A stretch of 42,588 nucleotides of DNA from Planctomycetaceae bacterium. GTDB taxonomy: Bacteria; Planctomycetota; Planctomycetia; Pirellulales; PALSA-1355. The notes under the pieces were generated by a model that was not told the DNA's origin, did no database searches, and saw only the letters and a list, made by a program, of their open reading frames with translations. The DNA is taken from positions 1 to 42,588 of the forward strand of contig PLYM01000172.1 in NCBI GenBank assembly GCA_003153375.1, read 5' to 3'. How positions within the stretch are numbered: the stretch's first letter is position 1; each line of letters begins with the position of its first letter. Below are positions 8,704 through 17,636 of this stretch, in pieces. A program made the translations under genes and the position numbers.

Positions 8704-9585
8704 TCAGCTGCTCGCGCTGCGGTAGCTCAGCATGGCCCGGCGAAAGATTTGCCGAGATGTCCAGAGCGAGGCGGCGGCGGCGAACAGGGCGAAGACGGCC
8801 AGCGGCCAGCTTTGGGCCTCGAGCGGTTTGGCCAGCAACTGGGCGGGCACATTGACAACGACCAGCACGGGAATGATGTAGGTGAAAAAGATGCGCAGCG
8901 GGCTGCCGACCGTGCCGTGATAGATCTCCATCGGGTAGCGCGAAAAATTGGTGATGTAGAACCAGAAGTCGTACAACGTCTGATTGCGGCCCAGCCAGAC
9001 GCTGGTGGCCGAAAGCGTGATCATCAGGCTATACATGATCGCCACGCCGCAGGCGATGTAGAGCGGATAGAGCAGGATTTGCACCGCCGTCGGCCAGGCC
9101 GGCAGGTGGGCCAGCGAAAACGCGAGCAAGCCGATCGCGAACAGCAGATTCGACAGGCTAGCCCAATCGATCTTTTGCAGCGAGATCAGGAACTGCGTGT
9201 CGATGGGCTTGAGCAGCGCGAAGTCGAGTCCGCCGGTGCGAATCAGCTCGCTGAACTCCTCGCAGTTGGGCATGAAGAAGGCCTGCACGATGCTGTTGAC
9301 GACCAGCGTCGTGGCCAGGAAGACGAAGAACTCATATTCGCCCCAGCCCGTGTTGCGGCCGATCGAGCTAGTGAACCGAAAAATCAGCATGTAGTAGCCC
9401 AGGTTCATCGCCATCCACGAAAGCGACGAGACGGTCTCGATGATGAAGTTGGCGCGAAATGTCATGTCGCGCACCAGGCTGTTGCGGGCGAAGGTGAGAA
9501 AGACGCCCAGGTAAGAAGGATGCACGTTGGCGACGGCCTCGCCCCCCTGCCCCGCACGCGCTTCGTTCGCAGTTGTGTCGATCAT
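8704..9585 (-). CDS. ABC-2 type permease, second subunit
   Basis: A membrane protein with about six hydrophobic helices, resembling the ABC-2 family of exporters sometimes called DUF990/PF06182. Recognisable parts are the N-terminal amphipathic helix (YLGVFLTFARNSLVRDMTFRA), the EEFSELIRTGGLDFALLKPID loop typical of this permease group, and a C-terminal VWTSRQIFRRAMLSYRS-like tail. I prefer the ATG at 9585 over a TTG at 9600. It is the third gene of the transporter operon, 36 bases after the first permease, and probably forms a heterodimer with it. The exported substrate is unknown; homologous systems export hydrophobic or cationic compounds. Confidence 0.85.
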   Translation of the reverse strand: MIDTTANEARAGQGGEAVANVHPSYLGVFLTFARNSLVRDMTFRANFIIETVSSLSWMAMNLGYYMLIFRFTSSIGRNTGWGEYEFFVFLATTLVVNSIVQAFFMPNCEEFSELIRTGGLDFALLKPIDTQFLISLQKIDWASLSNLLFAIGLLAFSLAHLPAWPTAVQILLYPLYIACGVAIMYSLMITLSATSVWLGRNQTLYDFWFYITNFSRYPMEIYHGTVGSPLRIFFTYIIPVLVVVNVPAQLLAKPLEAQSWPLAVFALFAAAASLWTSRQIFRRAMLSYRSASS

Positions 9586-9621
9586 CGTCGTGAGCTTCAA
9601 AGATTTCGCGGGAACCGGCCG

Positions 9622-10467
9622 TCAGCCGCCATAGGCGCTGTAGCGTTTGACGCCGAAGTGAAAGGTGACGCGGCTGAGGATGACGAACACGACCACCCAG
9701 GCGAATTCGAGGCCCAGACCCCACGCCAATTGCTCGCCCTGGATCTTGCCCAGGAACACCGCGGCGGGAAAGTAAGCCAGGTATTGCAGCGGCGAGCCCC
9801 GCACGATCGTGCCCCACACGCCTGGCAGCATGTCGATGGGAAACATGTGGCCGGAGAAGAAGAAGTTGAACAGCATGTAGACGAACAGCAGTGAGCTGAC
9901 TTCCAAAAACCAAAAGCCGACCATGCCCAGCGTGGCTTCCAGAAAAAAACCGAGCAGGAAGCTCATCACGAGCGACGCGACGAAGGCGACCATCGTCAAC
10001 AAGTCGGGCCAGCCATTGAAGAAATCGCGGCAGAGGAAGAACACCAAGGCAAACGGTCCGGCGGCGACGACGTAATACACCAACTTGTGCGCCATCCGGC
10101 CCAACAGCAGAAAGCCCAACAGATCGACCGGTTGAATCAGGTATTTTTTGATTTCTCCGTTGCGGATTTGCAAGGCGATGGTCGAGGCCAGCCCCGGCAT
10201 GCTCGAAAACGCTCGGCTGACTTGCGTGAGCAAATAGTAGGCGACCATCTCCTGGTAGGTGTAGCCGGCTATGGTACCCGAACCGTCCGTGCCGACGGCC
10301 TCGAAAATGGCGCCCCACAGAAAGACCTGGGTCACCAGCGGCAAGAACCGCATCAGGGTGCCGAGCGCGAAATCGCCGCGATAGACCAGCCGCTCTTCGA
10401 GCGAAATGCGCAGCACCGTCCACCAGGTGGTCAGTGGAAAACGGCGCGTGAGCTGGTGGGTGGTCAT
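9622..10467 (-). CDS. ABC-2 type permease, first subunit
   Basis: A 281-residue membrane protein with six predicted helices. [20 protein letters not shown] starts the cytoplasmic N-terminus, and [21 protein letters not shown] is the counterpart of the RTGGLDFALLKPID loop in the partner permease, which supports common descent and heterodimer formation. Its start overlaps the stop of the ATPase gene by four bases (ATGA at 10464-10467), so the two are translationally coupled. Together with the ATPase and the second permease it forms a complete exporter. No periplasmic binding protein is nearby, which fits export rather than uptake. Confidence 0.87.
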   Translation of the reverse strand: MTTHQLTRRFPLTTWWTVLRISLEERLVYRGDFALGTLMRFLPLVTQVFLWGAIFEAVGTDGSGTIAGYTYQEMVAYYLLTQVSRAFSSMPGLASTIALQIRNGEIKKYLIQPVDLLGFLLLGRMAHKLVYYVVAAGPFALVFFLCRDFFNGWPDLLTMVAFVASLVMSFLLGFFLEATLGMVGFWFLEVSSLLFVYMLFNFFFSGHMFPIDMLPGVWGTIVRGSPLQYLAYFPAAVFLGKIQGEQLAWGLGLEFAWVVVFVILSRVTFHFGVKRYSAYGG

Positions 10468-11495
10468 GCGTGCGGCGAAGGAACTTCCTCGAGGCCGGCC
10501 TGCGCACTGCGGGCTTGTTCGTTGGCCAGCGAAAACATCTCGGCGATGACTTCCTCGAGCGGCGGATCCTCGACGCTCACGTCTTGCACCGTGTGCTGCG
10601 CCAGGATGGCAGCGAGTGACTCGGCAATCACATTGCGATCCACGCGCAACTTGACCTTGGGTGCTTGCTCTTCGACCACTTCGCCGAACCGCGACAGGCC
10701 CTGCGGCAGGCTGTCACCGGGAAAGACCAGCGTGATCATCTTGTGGCCGCTAAAACGGTCGATGATGCCGCCCAGCGAGCCGTCGTACATGATCTGCCCC
10801 TGGGCGATGATCACCACGCGGCGGCAGAGCGCGGCCACGTCTTTCATGTAGTGGCTGGTAAACAGCACGGTCATCTTGCTGGTCTGCTGATAATGGCGCA
10901 AGAACGACTGGATATTGTGCTGGGCGACCACGTCCAGGCCGATCGTGGGCTCGTCCAGAAACAGCACCTCGGGCGAGTGCAGCAGCGCCGCGATCAGCTC
11001 CATTTTCATTCGTTCGCCCATCGACAGCTCGCGCACCGGCTGCGACAGCAGATGGCGGACCGTGAGCAGGTCAACCAGTTCGTCACGACGACGGAGAAAC
11101 TGATCGGGCGGAATGGCATAGATCTGCTGATGCAGGCGGAACGATTCCTGGGCCGGCAGGTCCCACCAAAGCTGGTTCTTCTGGCCCATCACGAGGGCGA
11201 AACGCCGCCGGTAGGCGTTCTCGCGACGCCAGGGAACGTGGCCCATGACCCGGGCGGTGCCGTGGGTGGGATTGATGACGCCGGAGAGCAGCTTGAGCGT
11301 GGTGGTTTTGCCGGCGCCGTTGGGACCCAGAAAGGCGACGAACTCGCCCGACTCGACCGCGAGATCGATGCCGCGGACCGCTTGCACGTCACGGTAGGTG
11401 CGATGAAACAGTCCCCGCACCGAGGCCAGCAAGCCTTCCTGTTTCTGATAGATGCGGTAGGACTTTGCCAGCCCTTCGATTTCAATGATCGCCAT
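10464..11495 (-). CDS. ABC transporter ATP-binding protein
   Basis: The ATPase that drives the exporter encoded just downstream. Walker A is GPNGAGKTT (residues 57-65), the Q-loop region is [14 protein letters not shown], the signature is LSMGE (157-161), and Walker B with catalytic Glu is LFLDEP (178-183), followed by the D-loop IGLD and the switch His in FTSHYMKD. The signature's second residue pattern (SMGER) is common in this exporter subfamily. A C-terminal extension of about 90 residues follows the nucleotide-binding domain, as in ABC-2 polysaccharide and drug exporters. It is the first gene of the operon and is divergent from ispF. Confidence 0.93.
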   Translation of the reverse strand: MAIIEIEGLAKSYRIYQKQEGLLASVRGLFHRTYRDVQAVRGIDLAVESGEFVAFLGPNGAGKTTTLKLLSGVINPTHGTARVMGHVPWRRENAYRRRFALVMGQKNQLWWDLPAQESFRLHQQIYAIPPDQFLRRRDELVDLLTVRHLLSQPVRELSMGERMKMELIAALLHSPEVLFLDEPTIGLDVVAQHNIQSFLRHYQQTSKMTVLFTSHYMKDVAALCRRVVIIAQGQIMYDGSLGGIIDRFSGHKMITLVFPGDSLPQGLSRFGEVVEEQAPKVKLRVDRNVIAESLAAILAQHTVQDVSVEDPPLEEVIAEMFSLANEQARSAQAGLEEVPSPHA

Positions 11496-11581
11496 AAGTG
11501 CAGGGATTATAGGAAGTGCTCGCGGCGGGGAGAAGGACGCTAGCGCGCCGCAACCCTCGACCGCCAGCGCCCAGCTTCGCG

Positions 11582-11610
11582 TTGTCCGCTTGGGGATGGT
11601 GCGTTATAAT
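11582..11610 (+). promoter_or_regulatory. sigma-70-type promoter upstream of ispF
   Basis: TTGTCC (11582-11587) and a perfect TATAAT (11605-11610) are separated by 17 bases, the optimum. Transcription would start near 11617. The -10 box overlaps the first codons of the most upstream reasonable ATG of ispF, which argues that translation begins further downstream, after the AGGAGG at 11649-11654. Confidence 0.6.
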
Positions 11611-12162
11611 CGCCGCGCTCGCCTAAGGTGTTGTATCCATGGAAGATCAGGAGGTTTTGCCACGCGAGGCGCACGCATCGGAATCGGACATGACACGCAT
11701 CGGCTGGCGCCGGGCGGGCCCTTGCGGCTAGGCGGGGTCGATGTGCCTTGCGACTGGCACGCCGAGGGGCACAGCGACGCCGACGTGCTGTTGCATGCCG
11801 TGACCGACGCCCTGCTCGGTGCGGCTGCCTTGGGAGACATCGGCGAGATGTTTCCCGACACCGATACGGCCAACCGCGGGCGAGACTCGGCCGACATGCT
11901 CACGCGTGCCTGGCAACGGGTCGCCGCGCGAGGCTATCGGATCGCGAATATCGATTGTATCGTGCACGCTCAGCGGCCCAAGTTGTCGTCCCATAAAGAG
12001 GCCATTCGCCGGCGAATCGCCGCGCTGTTGGGTCTGCCGCAAGACAGCGTGGGCGTGAAGGCCAAGACCGGCGAGTCGGTCGGACCGGTCGGTCGCCAGG
12101 AAGCGATCGTGGCCGAGTGCGTGGTGCTGTTGGAGACCATGATTCCGCCCCAGGGCGATTAA
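11596..12162 (+). CDS. ispF: 2-C-methyl-D-erythritol 2,4-cyclodiphosphate synthase
   Basis: Catalyses the cyclisation step of the non-mevalonate isoprenoid pathway. The conserved core is complete: [11 protein letters not shown] carries the Asp and His metal ligands, [18 protein letters not shown] the third His and substrate loop, [11 protein letters not shown] the flexible loop, and KAKTGESVG the C-terminal CDP-binding segment. The start is uncertain. The ATG at 11596 is the nearest ordinary in-frame start, but it adds about 28 non-homologous residues and coincides with a promoter. A strong AGGAGG at 11649-11654 is followed seven bases later by an in-frame ACG (11662), which would give the usual length of about 166 residues. 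It is followed by cysS after 36 bases. Confidence 0.93.
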   Translation: MVRYNRRARLRCCIHGRSGGFATRGARIGIGHDTHRLAPGGPLRLGGVDVPCDWHAEGHSDADVLLHAVTDALLGAAALGDIGEMFPDTDTANRGRDSADMLTRAWQRVAARGYRIANIDCIVHAQRPKLSSHKEAIRRRIAALLGLPQDSVGVKAKTGESVGPVGRQEAIVAECVVLLETMIPPQGD

Positions 12163-12198
12163 GATCACACCCCTCGAAAACCCGCTCAAAGGATTGAG

Positions 12199-13794
12199 AT
12201 GCTCACTGCCAAGCAAACCGCCCCCGCCGTCAAGAAAAGCGAGCCTCGGATGCCGATTCGAGTTTTCAATACGCTGTCGAAAAACAAGGAACCGCTCGAA
12301 CCGGTGAAGCCGGGGCACGTGGGCATCTATCTTTGTGGGCCGACGGTCTATAAGCCCAGTCACATCGGCCACATGGTCGGGCCCGTGATCTTCGACGCCG
12401 TGAAGCGCTACCTGGCCTACTCGGGCTATCAGGTGACGCTAGTGATCAACATCACGGACGTCGACGACAAGCTGATCAAGGAATCGCACGAGCGAAAGAT
12501 GTCGATGGCGGCGCTGGCCGAGGAGATGACGGCCGACTACATGCGCAACCTGGCCGCGATGGGCGTCGATTCGGTCGACCACTTTCCGCGGGCGACCGAC
12601 AACATGGACGAGATCATCAAGCTCACCAGCTCGCTCATTGCCAAGGGCTTTGCCTATGAGTCGGACGGCGACGTCTACTTCGACGTGGCCCGCGATCCGC
12701 AGTATGGCAAGCTGAGCAATCGCGACGTGGCCAGCATGCTGGGCGAGGGAGGCGAGATGGCCGAGCGCAAACGTTCGCCCGCCGACTTTGCCTTGTGGAA
12801 GAGCGCCAAGCCGGGCGAGCCCTCGTGGGAAAGCCCCTGGGGCAAAGGCCGGCCGGGCTGGCACATCGAATGCTCGGCCATGAGCCGCCGCATCCTGGGC
12901 GAGAGCTTTGACATTCATGGCGGCGGACTCGATCTCGTCTTCCCGCATCACGAGAACGAGATCGCGCAGAGCGAATGCTGCCACGGCAAGCCGATGGCCA
13001 AATACTGGATGCATAACGGCCTGATGCAGGCCTCGAACCAGGTGGGCAAGCTCGGCGGCCGGGCCACGCGCGACGCCGATGCCGGCGATCAGCAGACCCA
13101 GGAAGCCGGCAAGCTGGGCAAATCCAAGGGCGCGTCGGCCTTTGCCGACCTGTTGAGCCGCCACGCGCCCGAGACGATTCGCTTCTTCCTGCTGTCGACG
13201 CACTATCGCCGGCCGATCGATTTCAGTGAAGAGCGTATTGCGGAAGTGAATACGGGGTTGGAGCAATTCTATCGCTTCTTCAAGCGCTACGAACGCATCA
13301 CGGGCAAGAGCTTCTACGCGATCGACCAGGCCCAGACGCGTCCGGCCGGGGATTTCGAGCCGGGCGACGACGCGACCTTGAAGCAGATTGCCGAGCATCG
13401 CCGCAAGTTTCTCGAGGCGATGGACGACGATTTCAACACCGGCGGCGCCGTGGGCGACCTGTTCGAGCTGGTGCGGGCGCTCAACAAATTTGCCGACGAC
13501 GAGAAGCTGGAAAATCGCCAGCCCGAACAGCGCCAGCTCGATGTCCTGCTGCGAGGAGCGCTAACGCTCAGGGAACTGGGAGCGACGTTGGGGCTGTTTC
13601 GCGTGCCGGCGGTCAAGCCAACGTTGGGCAACAACGCGGTGGTCGACCACTTGATGGGGCTGGTGATCGAATTGCGAGCCGGCGCGCGGGCCAAGAAGGA
13701 TTTCGCCACGGCCGACCGGATTCGCCAGGTGCTGGGCGAAGCCGGCATCTCGCTGGAAGATCGGCCCGGCGGCACTGAATGGACGCTGAAATGA
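12199..13794 (+). CDS. cysS: cysteinyl-tRNA synthetase
   Basis: Attaches cysteine to tRNA-Cys. Class I motifs are clear: HIGH at residues 55-58 and zinc ligands Cys46, Cys225, His250 and Glu254 at the same spacing as in E. coli. The KMSKS loop is altered to KLGKS (305-309), and about 23 extra residues, rich in Gly, Asp and Gln, lie between MHNGLMQ and this loop. The anticodon-binding and C-terminal domain (LEAMDDDFNTGGAVGDLF, then AKKDFATADRIRQVL) is normal. AAAGGA precedes the ATG at 12199. It overlaps ruvC by four bases, so it is in the ispF-cysS-ruvC operon. Confidence 0.97.
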   Translation: MLTAKQTAPAVKKSEPRMPIRVFNTLSKNKEPLEPVKPGHVGIYLCGPTVYKPSHIGHMVGPVIFDAVKRYLAYSGYQVTLVINITDVDDKLIKESHERKMSMAALAEEMTADYMRNLAAMGVDSVDHFPRATDNMDEIIKLTSSLIAKGFAYESDGDVYFDVARDPQYGKLSNRDVASMLGEGGEMAERKRSPADFALWKSAKPGEPSWESPWGKGRPGWHIECSAMSRRILGESFDIHGGGLDLVFPHHENEIAQSECCHGKPMAKYWMHNGLMQASNQVGKLGGRATRDADAGDQQTQEAGKLGKSKGASAFADLLSRHAPETIRFFLLSTHYRRPIDFSEERIAEVNTGLEQFYRFFKRYERITGKSFYAIDQAQTRPAGDFEPGDDATLKQIAEHRRKFLEAMDDDFNTGGAVGDLFELVRALNKFADDEKLENRQPEQRQLDVLLRGALTLRELGATLGLFRVPAVKPTLGNNAVVDHLMGLVIELRAGARAKKDFATADRIRQVLGEAGISLEDRPGGTEWTLK

Positions 13795-14309
13795 GCGCGA
13801 CGCCGACGCGCATTCTGGGCATCGATCCGGGGTTGAACATTACGGGCTACGGCGTATTGGAAGTGACCCGCGGCGCCGTTCGATTGTGCGAGGCGGGTGT
13901 GGTGCGCGGCAAAGCCAAGGGGTCGCTGGCGCTGCGGCTGGTCGAAATTCATGACGGCGTGGCCGACGTGATCGCCTCGCTCAAGCCCGACGCCATGGCG
14001 ATCGAGCAACTCTACTCGCACTACAAACATCCGCGCACGGCGATCTTGATGGGGCACGCGCGGGGGGTGATCTGCCTGGCGGCGGCCCAGGCCAAGATTG
14101 GTTTCGTGCACTACTCGGCCACGCAAATCAAAAAGGTGCTCACTGGCAACGGGCGTGCGCCAAAAAGTCAGATGCAGCTGGCGATCCGCCGCGAATTGCA
14201 GCTGGCAACCACGCCCGAGCCGCCCGACGTGGCCGATGCCCTGGCCGTGGCCCTGACCCACTATTACTTGCAAGTTCGACGCGGGCTGGCCGAGCAACCG
14301 CGGGTCTGA
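13791..14309 (+). CDS. ruvC: Holliday junction endonuclease RuvC
   Basis: Resolves Holliday junctions by paired nicks. All four acidic catalytic residues are visible: Asp12 in LGIDPG, Glu72 in AIEQLYSHYKHP, and Asp146 and Asp149 in PPDVADALAVALTH. I use the ATG at 13791, which overlaps the cysS stop (ATGA), rather than the ATG four codons earlier. The length of 172 residues is normal. It is followed by ruvA after 51 bases, giving the common ruvC-ruvA order. Confidence 0.97.
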   Translation: MSATPTRILGIDPGLNITGYGVLEVTRGAVRLCEAGVVRGKAKGSLALRLVEIHDGVADVIASLKPDAMAIEQLYSHYKHPRTAILMGHARGVICLAAAQAKIGFVHYSATQIKKVLTGNGRAPKSQMQLAIRRELQLATTPEPPDVADALAVALTHYYLQVRRGLAEQPRV

Positions 14310-14360
14310 AACGCCGCCGAGCCGTTGGTCTTCCGTTGATCTCCTTATAGGTGCTACCGC

Positions 14361-14984
14361 ATGATTACAAAAGTCACGGGCCAACTGCTCGAGCTGGGCG
14401 AAGACTGGCTGACGCTGGGCGTGGGCGCGTTTGAGTATGAGATCCTGATTCCCGAGTTTTCGCGCCGGCAATTGCAAGCCCGAATGCAGCAGGAGATCCG
14501 ACTGCACACGATCGAGTATTTGGAAGGCAATCCGATGCAGGGCCGGCTGACCCCACGGCTGGTGGGCTTTTTGACCGAGATCGAGCGCGAGTTTTTCGAG
14601 TTGTTTTGTTCGGTCGATGGCGTGGGCGTGAAGAAGGCCCTGCGAGCCATGGTGCGGCCGGTGCGTGAAGTGGCCACGGCCATCGAAGAGCAGGACACCA
14701 AGGCGCTCTCCGGCCTGCCGGGCGTCGGTCCGGCGACAGCCGAGCGGATTGTGGCCAAGCTGCGCCGCAAGGTGCCCAAGTTCGCCCTGATGGCCGCCCG
14801 CGACGAGCCGACCGCGGCCGACGTTCAATTGGACGTGGTCAGCGAAACCTTCGAGGTGTTGCGCAAGCTAGGCCATTCCGAAAGCGACTCCCGCCGACTG
14901 GTCGACGCCGCGCTGTCGCAGAAGAAGAAGTTCAAGGACGTGCAGGAGCTCCTGCAAGCGATCTATCAGCAGAGCCAGGGGTAG
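14361..14984 (+). CDS. ruvA: Holliday junction branch-migration protein RuvA
   Basis: Binds the four-way junction as a tetramer and loads RuvB. The N-terminal OB fold ([20 protein letters not shown]) is followed by two helix-hairpin-helix motifs, [14 protein letters not shown] and [16 protein letters not shown]. The C-terminal domain III that contacts RuvB ([27 protein letters not shown]) is present. At 207 residues it has the expected length. Normally ruvB follows directly, but here a toxin-antitoxin pair lies between them. Confidence 0.95.
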   Translation: MITKVTGQLLELGEDWLTLGVGAFEYEILIPEFSRRQLQARMQQEIRLHTIEYLEGNPMQGRLTPRLVGFLTEIEREFFELFCSVDGVGVKKALRAMVRPVREVATAIEEQDTKALSGLPGVGPATAERIVAKLRRKVPKFALMAARDEPTAADVQLDVVSETFEVLRKLGHSESDSRRLVDAALSQKKKFKDVQELLQAIYQQSQG

Positions 14985-15054
14985 GCGGGGCGGCGGAGCG
15001 CGTTCGTTTTGGGCGAAATCGGTGTTATGATGGACGTAGAGCCAGGAACGACAC

Positions 15055-15294
15055 ATGAAATACCAATTCCCCCCCGAGTTGCAGAAGCTGGTTGGCGACC
15101 GAATGGCGTCGGGGCATTACGCCTCTGAAGACGAACTGCTTCGCGTGGCGCTTCAGGCTCTGGTCGATGACGAAGCGGATTCGGCAGCGATTCGCCAGGC
15201 GGTGGCGGGCATGTATGCGGGAGACGAAGGCATTCCGTTAGATCAGGCCATTGCGGACTTTCGCCGAAGGCACGGTCTTGCTGACACGGCATGA
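15055..15294 (+). CDS. ParD-like ribbon-helix-helix antitoxin
   Basis: A 79-residue protein with the pattern of type II antitoxins of the ParD/CC2985 type. The N-terminus YQFPPELQKLVGDRMASGHYASEDELLRVALQAL matches the RHH DNA-binding region, and the C-terminal acidic part (MYAGDEGIPLDQAIADFRRRHGL) resembles the toxin-binding segment. Its stop overlaps the ATG of the following ParE-like frame by four bases (15291-15294), the usual coupling of these pairs. It is intact, whereas the toxin is frameshifted. It probably still represses its own promoter, though no operator is obvious. Confidence 0.82.
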   Translation: MKYQFPPELQKLVGDRMASGHYASEDELLRVALQALVDDEADSAAIRQAVAGMYAGDEGIPLDQAIADFRRRHGLADTA

Positions 15295-15630
15295 CATATC
15301 AGGTCGTCCTGTTGCCGCTGGCTGCTCAAGACTTGGACGACGCCTACCGTTGGGCGGCGGCGCATGCGCCATTGGCGGCCAACCGCTGGCTGACTCGATT
15401 TCATCGAGCCCTTCTCACTCGAAGAAAGTCCCAACCGCTGCCCATTGGCTCGTGAGAATGATCGACTCACGATCGGTCTGCGTGAGCTCCTATTCGGCCG
15501 CAGGCCCAACGTCTTTCGGGTCATCTTCGTCGTGCGAGGCAACCATGTTCGAATCTTGCGCATTAGACGGGCTCAACGCCGGCGGCTTTCCGGGAAGGAT
15601 ATTGAACGAGCCGACGAGCCCGACAAATAG
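15291..15630 (+). pseudogene. ParE/RelE-like toxin, frameshifted
   Basis: Frame one from the ATG at 15291 reads MTYQVVLLPLAAQDLDDAYR, then a WLTRFHRALLT segment typical of plasmid-stabilisation toxins, and hits TGA at 15453 after 54 codons. The plus-one frame from about 15415 continues the protein exactly: SLEESPNRCPLAREND, then RLTIGLRELLFGRRPNVFRVIF and VVRGNHVRILRIRRAQRR, ending with a stop at 15628. Loss of two bases near 15418 (for example one CT from a CTCTC run) explains it. The toxin would be about 113 residues if repaired. Either the locus is degenerating or this is a sequencing error. Confidence 0.85.
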
Positions 15631-15734
15631 TGGCACGCTGACGCGGTCAGGCGATGCGCTGCCACTGCCCAGCCCAGCCCTTCGCCGGTATATTGGTGGT
15701 GTTCAGAATTCCACCTAGAGGGGGGCTCTTGGGC

Positions 15735-16757
15735 GTGCGCGAGCCGGTTTTGCACAGTACGGTCTCGACTCCGGACGAAGATCGGGCCTTGCGCCCGCAG
15801 CACGTGCGGGACATGGTCGGGCAGCTCGATGTCTGCGCGCGGCTGGCCATCGCTGTCGATTCGGCTCGCAAACGCGGCGACACGCTGGGGCATATTTTGT
15901 TCGATGGCCCGCCGGGTTTGGGCAAGACGACGTTTGCCACCTGCATTCCCCGCGACCTGGGCGTGGCGTGCCAGATTGCCAGCGGCGCGGTGTTGCAAGC
16001 GCCCAAGGACCTGCTGCCCTATCTGACCAACGCCGAAAAAGACTCGGTGCTGTTCATCGACGAGATCCACCGGCTGCCCAAGGGGGTCGAGGAGTTTCTC
16101 TATCCGGCCATGGAAGACTTTCGCGTCGACATCCTGCTGGGCGAGGGGGTCAACGCGCGGACGATCAACATGCAGTTGCGGCCCTTCACGCTCATTGGCG
16201 CTACGACGCGGGCGGGACTGCTGTCGGCTCCGCTGCGCGATCGGTTCCACATGCGCGAACATTTGGATTTCTACACGGTGGCGGAACTGACCGAGATCGT
16301 GGTGCGCAACGCGCGCAAGTTGCAAGTGGAAGTCGCGGCCGATGCCGCGGGCGAAATCGCCACCCGCAGCCGCGGCACTCCGCGGTTGGCCAACAATCGG
16401 CTGCGCTGGGTGCGCGACTATGTGACGAGCAAGGCCGACGGCCGCGTGACGCTCGGTTTGACGCACGCGGCGCTCGACATGCAAGGCATCGATTCGATGG
16501 GACTCGACGGCCAGGATCGCAAGTACATGGAGACCATCGTCCGCATCTTTCACGGCGGGCCGGTGGGGGTCGAAGCTGTCGCTCACACGATGAACCTGGC
16601 GGTCGATACCCTGGTCGACGAGGTCGAGCCCTATCTGTTACGTCAGGGACTGGTGATTCGCACCCCACGGGGCCGCAAAGTCACGGCCGCCGGATACACG
16701 CACTTGGGCGTGACGCCGCACGAGCCGCCGGATCCACAACGGCCGCTTTTCAGTTGA
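15735..16757 (+). CDS. ruvB: Holliday junction branch-migration ATPase RuvB
   Basis: The AAA+ motor that drives branch migration with RuvA. Walker A is GPPGLGKTT (residues 58-66), Walker B is FIDEIHR, sensor 1 is GATTRAG (155-161), the arginine-finger region is APLRDRF, and the C-terminal winged helix ends in LEPYLL-like sequence and TPRGRKVT. The sensor 2 region reads RGTPRLANNRLRWVRDY, slightly different from the usual ANRLLRRVRD. I start at the GTG at 15735, preceded by a GAGGGGG stretch, because the aligned family N-terminus begins there; an ATG at 15654 would add 27 residues that do not look conserved. It is separated from ruvA by the toxin-antitoxin pair. Confidence 0.94.
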   Translation: MREPVLHSTVSTPDEDRALRPQHVRDMVGQLDVCARLAIAVDSARKRGDTLGHILFDGPPGLGKTTFATCIPRDLGVACQIASGAVLQAPKDLLPYLTNAEKDSVLFIDEIHRLPKGVEEFLYPAMEDFRVDILLGEGVNARTINMQLRPFTLIGATTRAGLLSAPLRDRFHMREHLDFYTVAELTEIVVRNARKLQVEVAADAAGEIATRSRGTPRLANNRLRWVRDYVTSKADGRVTLGLTHAALDMQGIDSMGLDGQDRKYMETIVRIFHGGPVGVEAVAHTMNLAVDTLVDEVEPYLLRQGLVIRTPRGRKVTAAGYTHLGVTPHEPPDPQRPLFS

Positions 16758-17126
16758 TTTCCCGGTTAATTTCTCGGGAAAAACCGACCTGGCGCGCTTG
16801 CGATTCGCCCGCACGCGAGCGAGGAAAACGAGGCCGCTAAAGTGTCCAACAAGATTGTCGTAAATGATTGTCCGAACGGTTGTTGCTGAGCAAAATCTTT
16901 CGCAAAAATATCCTTGCACAAACGATTGCCGATGGGTTACGATGCAAGAGCGCGAAGGGATTTATATCGCTTGTGACGGTTTTGCGTGCGTTATCAGCCT
17001 ATCTTCGACCAAGTCTGAAGTCAGTCGGTTCTCGACTGCAGTGGAACTCGGGTGGGCGGGGCAAACTCCAGGGAGCCTCGCGGCGGGTCACTTCATCGAA
17101 GAGTTAGGCAGAGGGAGGACCTAAAA
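16758..17126 (+). other. non-coding region upstream of the ECF sigma gene
   Basis: No gene is visible in these 369 bases. Directly after the ruvB stop is an inverted repeat (TTTCCCG at 16758-16764 with CGGGAAA at 16775-16781) without a T-run, so it is not a classic terminator. A promoter candidate at 16914-16943 would give a leader of about 175 bases before the sigma factor. Confidence 0.45.
16914..16943 (+). promoter_or_regulatory. candidate promoter of the ECF sigma gene
   Basis: TTGCAC (16914-16919) and TACGAT (16938-16943) are 18 bases apart, in a locally A+T-richer stretch. Transcription would start near 16950 and leave a long leader before the GTG at 17127. Confidence 0.4.
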
Positions 17127-17636
17127 GTGGCGCTGACCCAAGCTACTTTTGACCGCCTCGTCGCCGATCATGGACCTGCGCTCTATCGCATGGCCTATCG
17201 AATGGTGGGCGACCGGCACGAAGCTGAGGACGTCGTCCAAGAGACCTACCGATCGGCATGGTCCAGTCGAGCCGGCTATCAAACGGGGCGCAGCCAGCGC
17301 GCCTGGTTGGCGTCGATCTTGCGGCGACGCGTCGTCGATCGCTGGCGCCGGCACTCACTGCCCGGCCCAGCCGGCGGGGACTATACGGTGGAAGTCGAAG
17401 TCGACGGCGTCGATCCGCTGGCCAATGACTTTACCGACGAAATGCAACAGGCGCTGAACCGGCTGCCGTTCGAGCTGCGCGAGTCGCTTTTGCTGGTCGT
17501 GGTCGGCGAACTGACCCACCAGGAAGTCTCCGATTTGCTCGGCGTGCCGCTGGGAACCGTGCTGTCGCGAGTCAGTCGGGCCCGCGAGCGATTGCGGGAA
17601 TTTTGGCTGATGATGGCCAAATCGGCGGCCGGCTGA
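17127..17636 (+). CDS. ECF-type RNA polymerase sigma factor
   Basis: A 169-residue sigma factor of the extracytoplasmic-function class. Region 2 is ALYRMAYRMVGDRHEAEDVVQETYRSAW with the core-binding and -10 recognition residues, and region 4 is LPFELRESLLLVVVGELTHQEVSDLLGVPLGTVLSRVSRARERL, a typical helix-turn-helix for the -35 element. I start at the GTG at 17127 because GAGGGAGG lies at 17111-17118; the ATG at 17052 adds a non-homologous stretch. It is upstream of a membrane vWA protein on the same strand, separated by about 400 bases. No classical anti-sigma gene is adjacent, so the vWA protein is a candidate partner. Confidence 0.92.
   Translation: MALTQATFDRLVADHGPALYRMAYRMVGDRHEAEDVVQETYRSAWSSRAGYQTGRSQRAWLASILRRRVVDRWRRHSLPGPAGGDYTVEVEVDGVDPLANDFTDEMQQALNRLPFELRESLLLVVVGELTHQEVSDLLGVPLGTVLSRVSRARERLREFWLMMAKSAAG

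Noticed and set aside
8695-9894. 399-codon plus-strand open frame over the ABC permeases
   Set aside because: Antisense to two clear membrane proteins; composition is rich in Gln, Arg, His and Asp with no fold signature.
13314-14828. 504-codon minus-strand open frame
   Set aside because: Runs antisense through cysS, ruvC and ruvA, all certain genes.
16758-16781. Inverted repeat after ruvB as a terminator
   Set aside because: No T-run follows on the plus strand.
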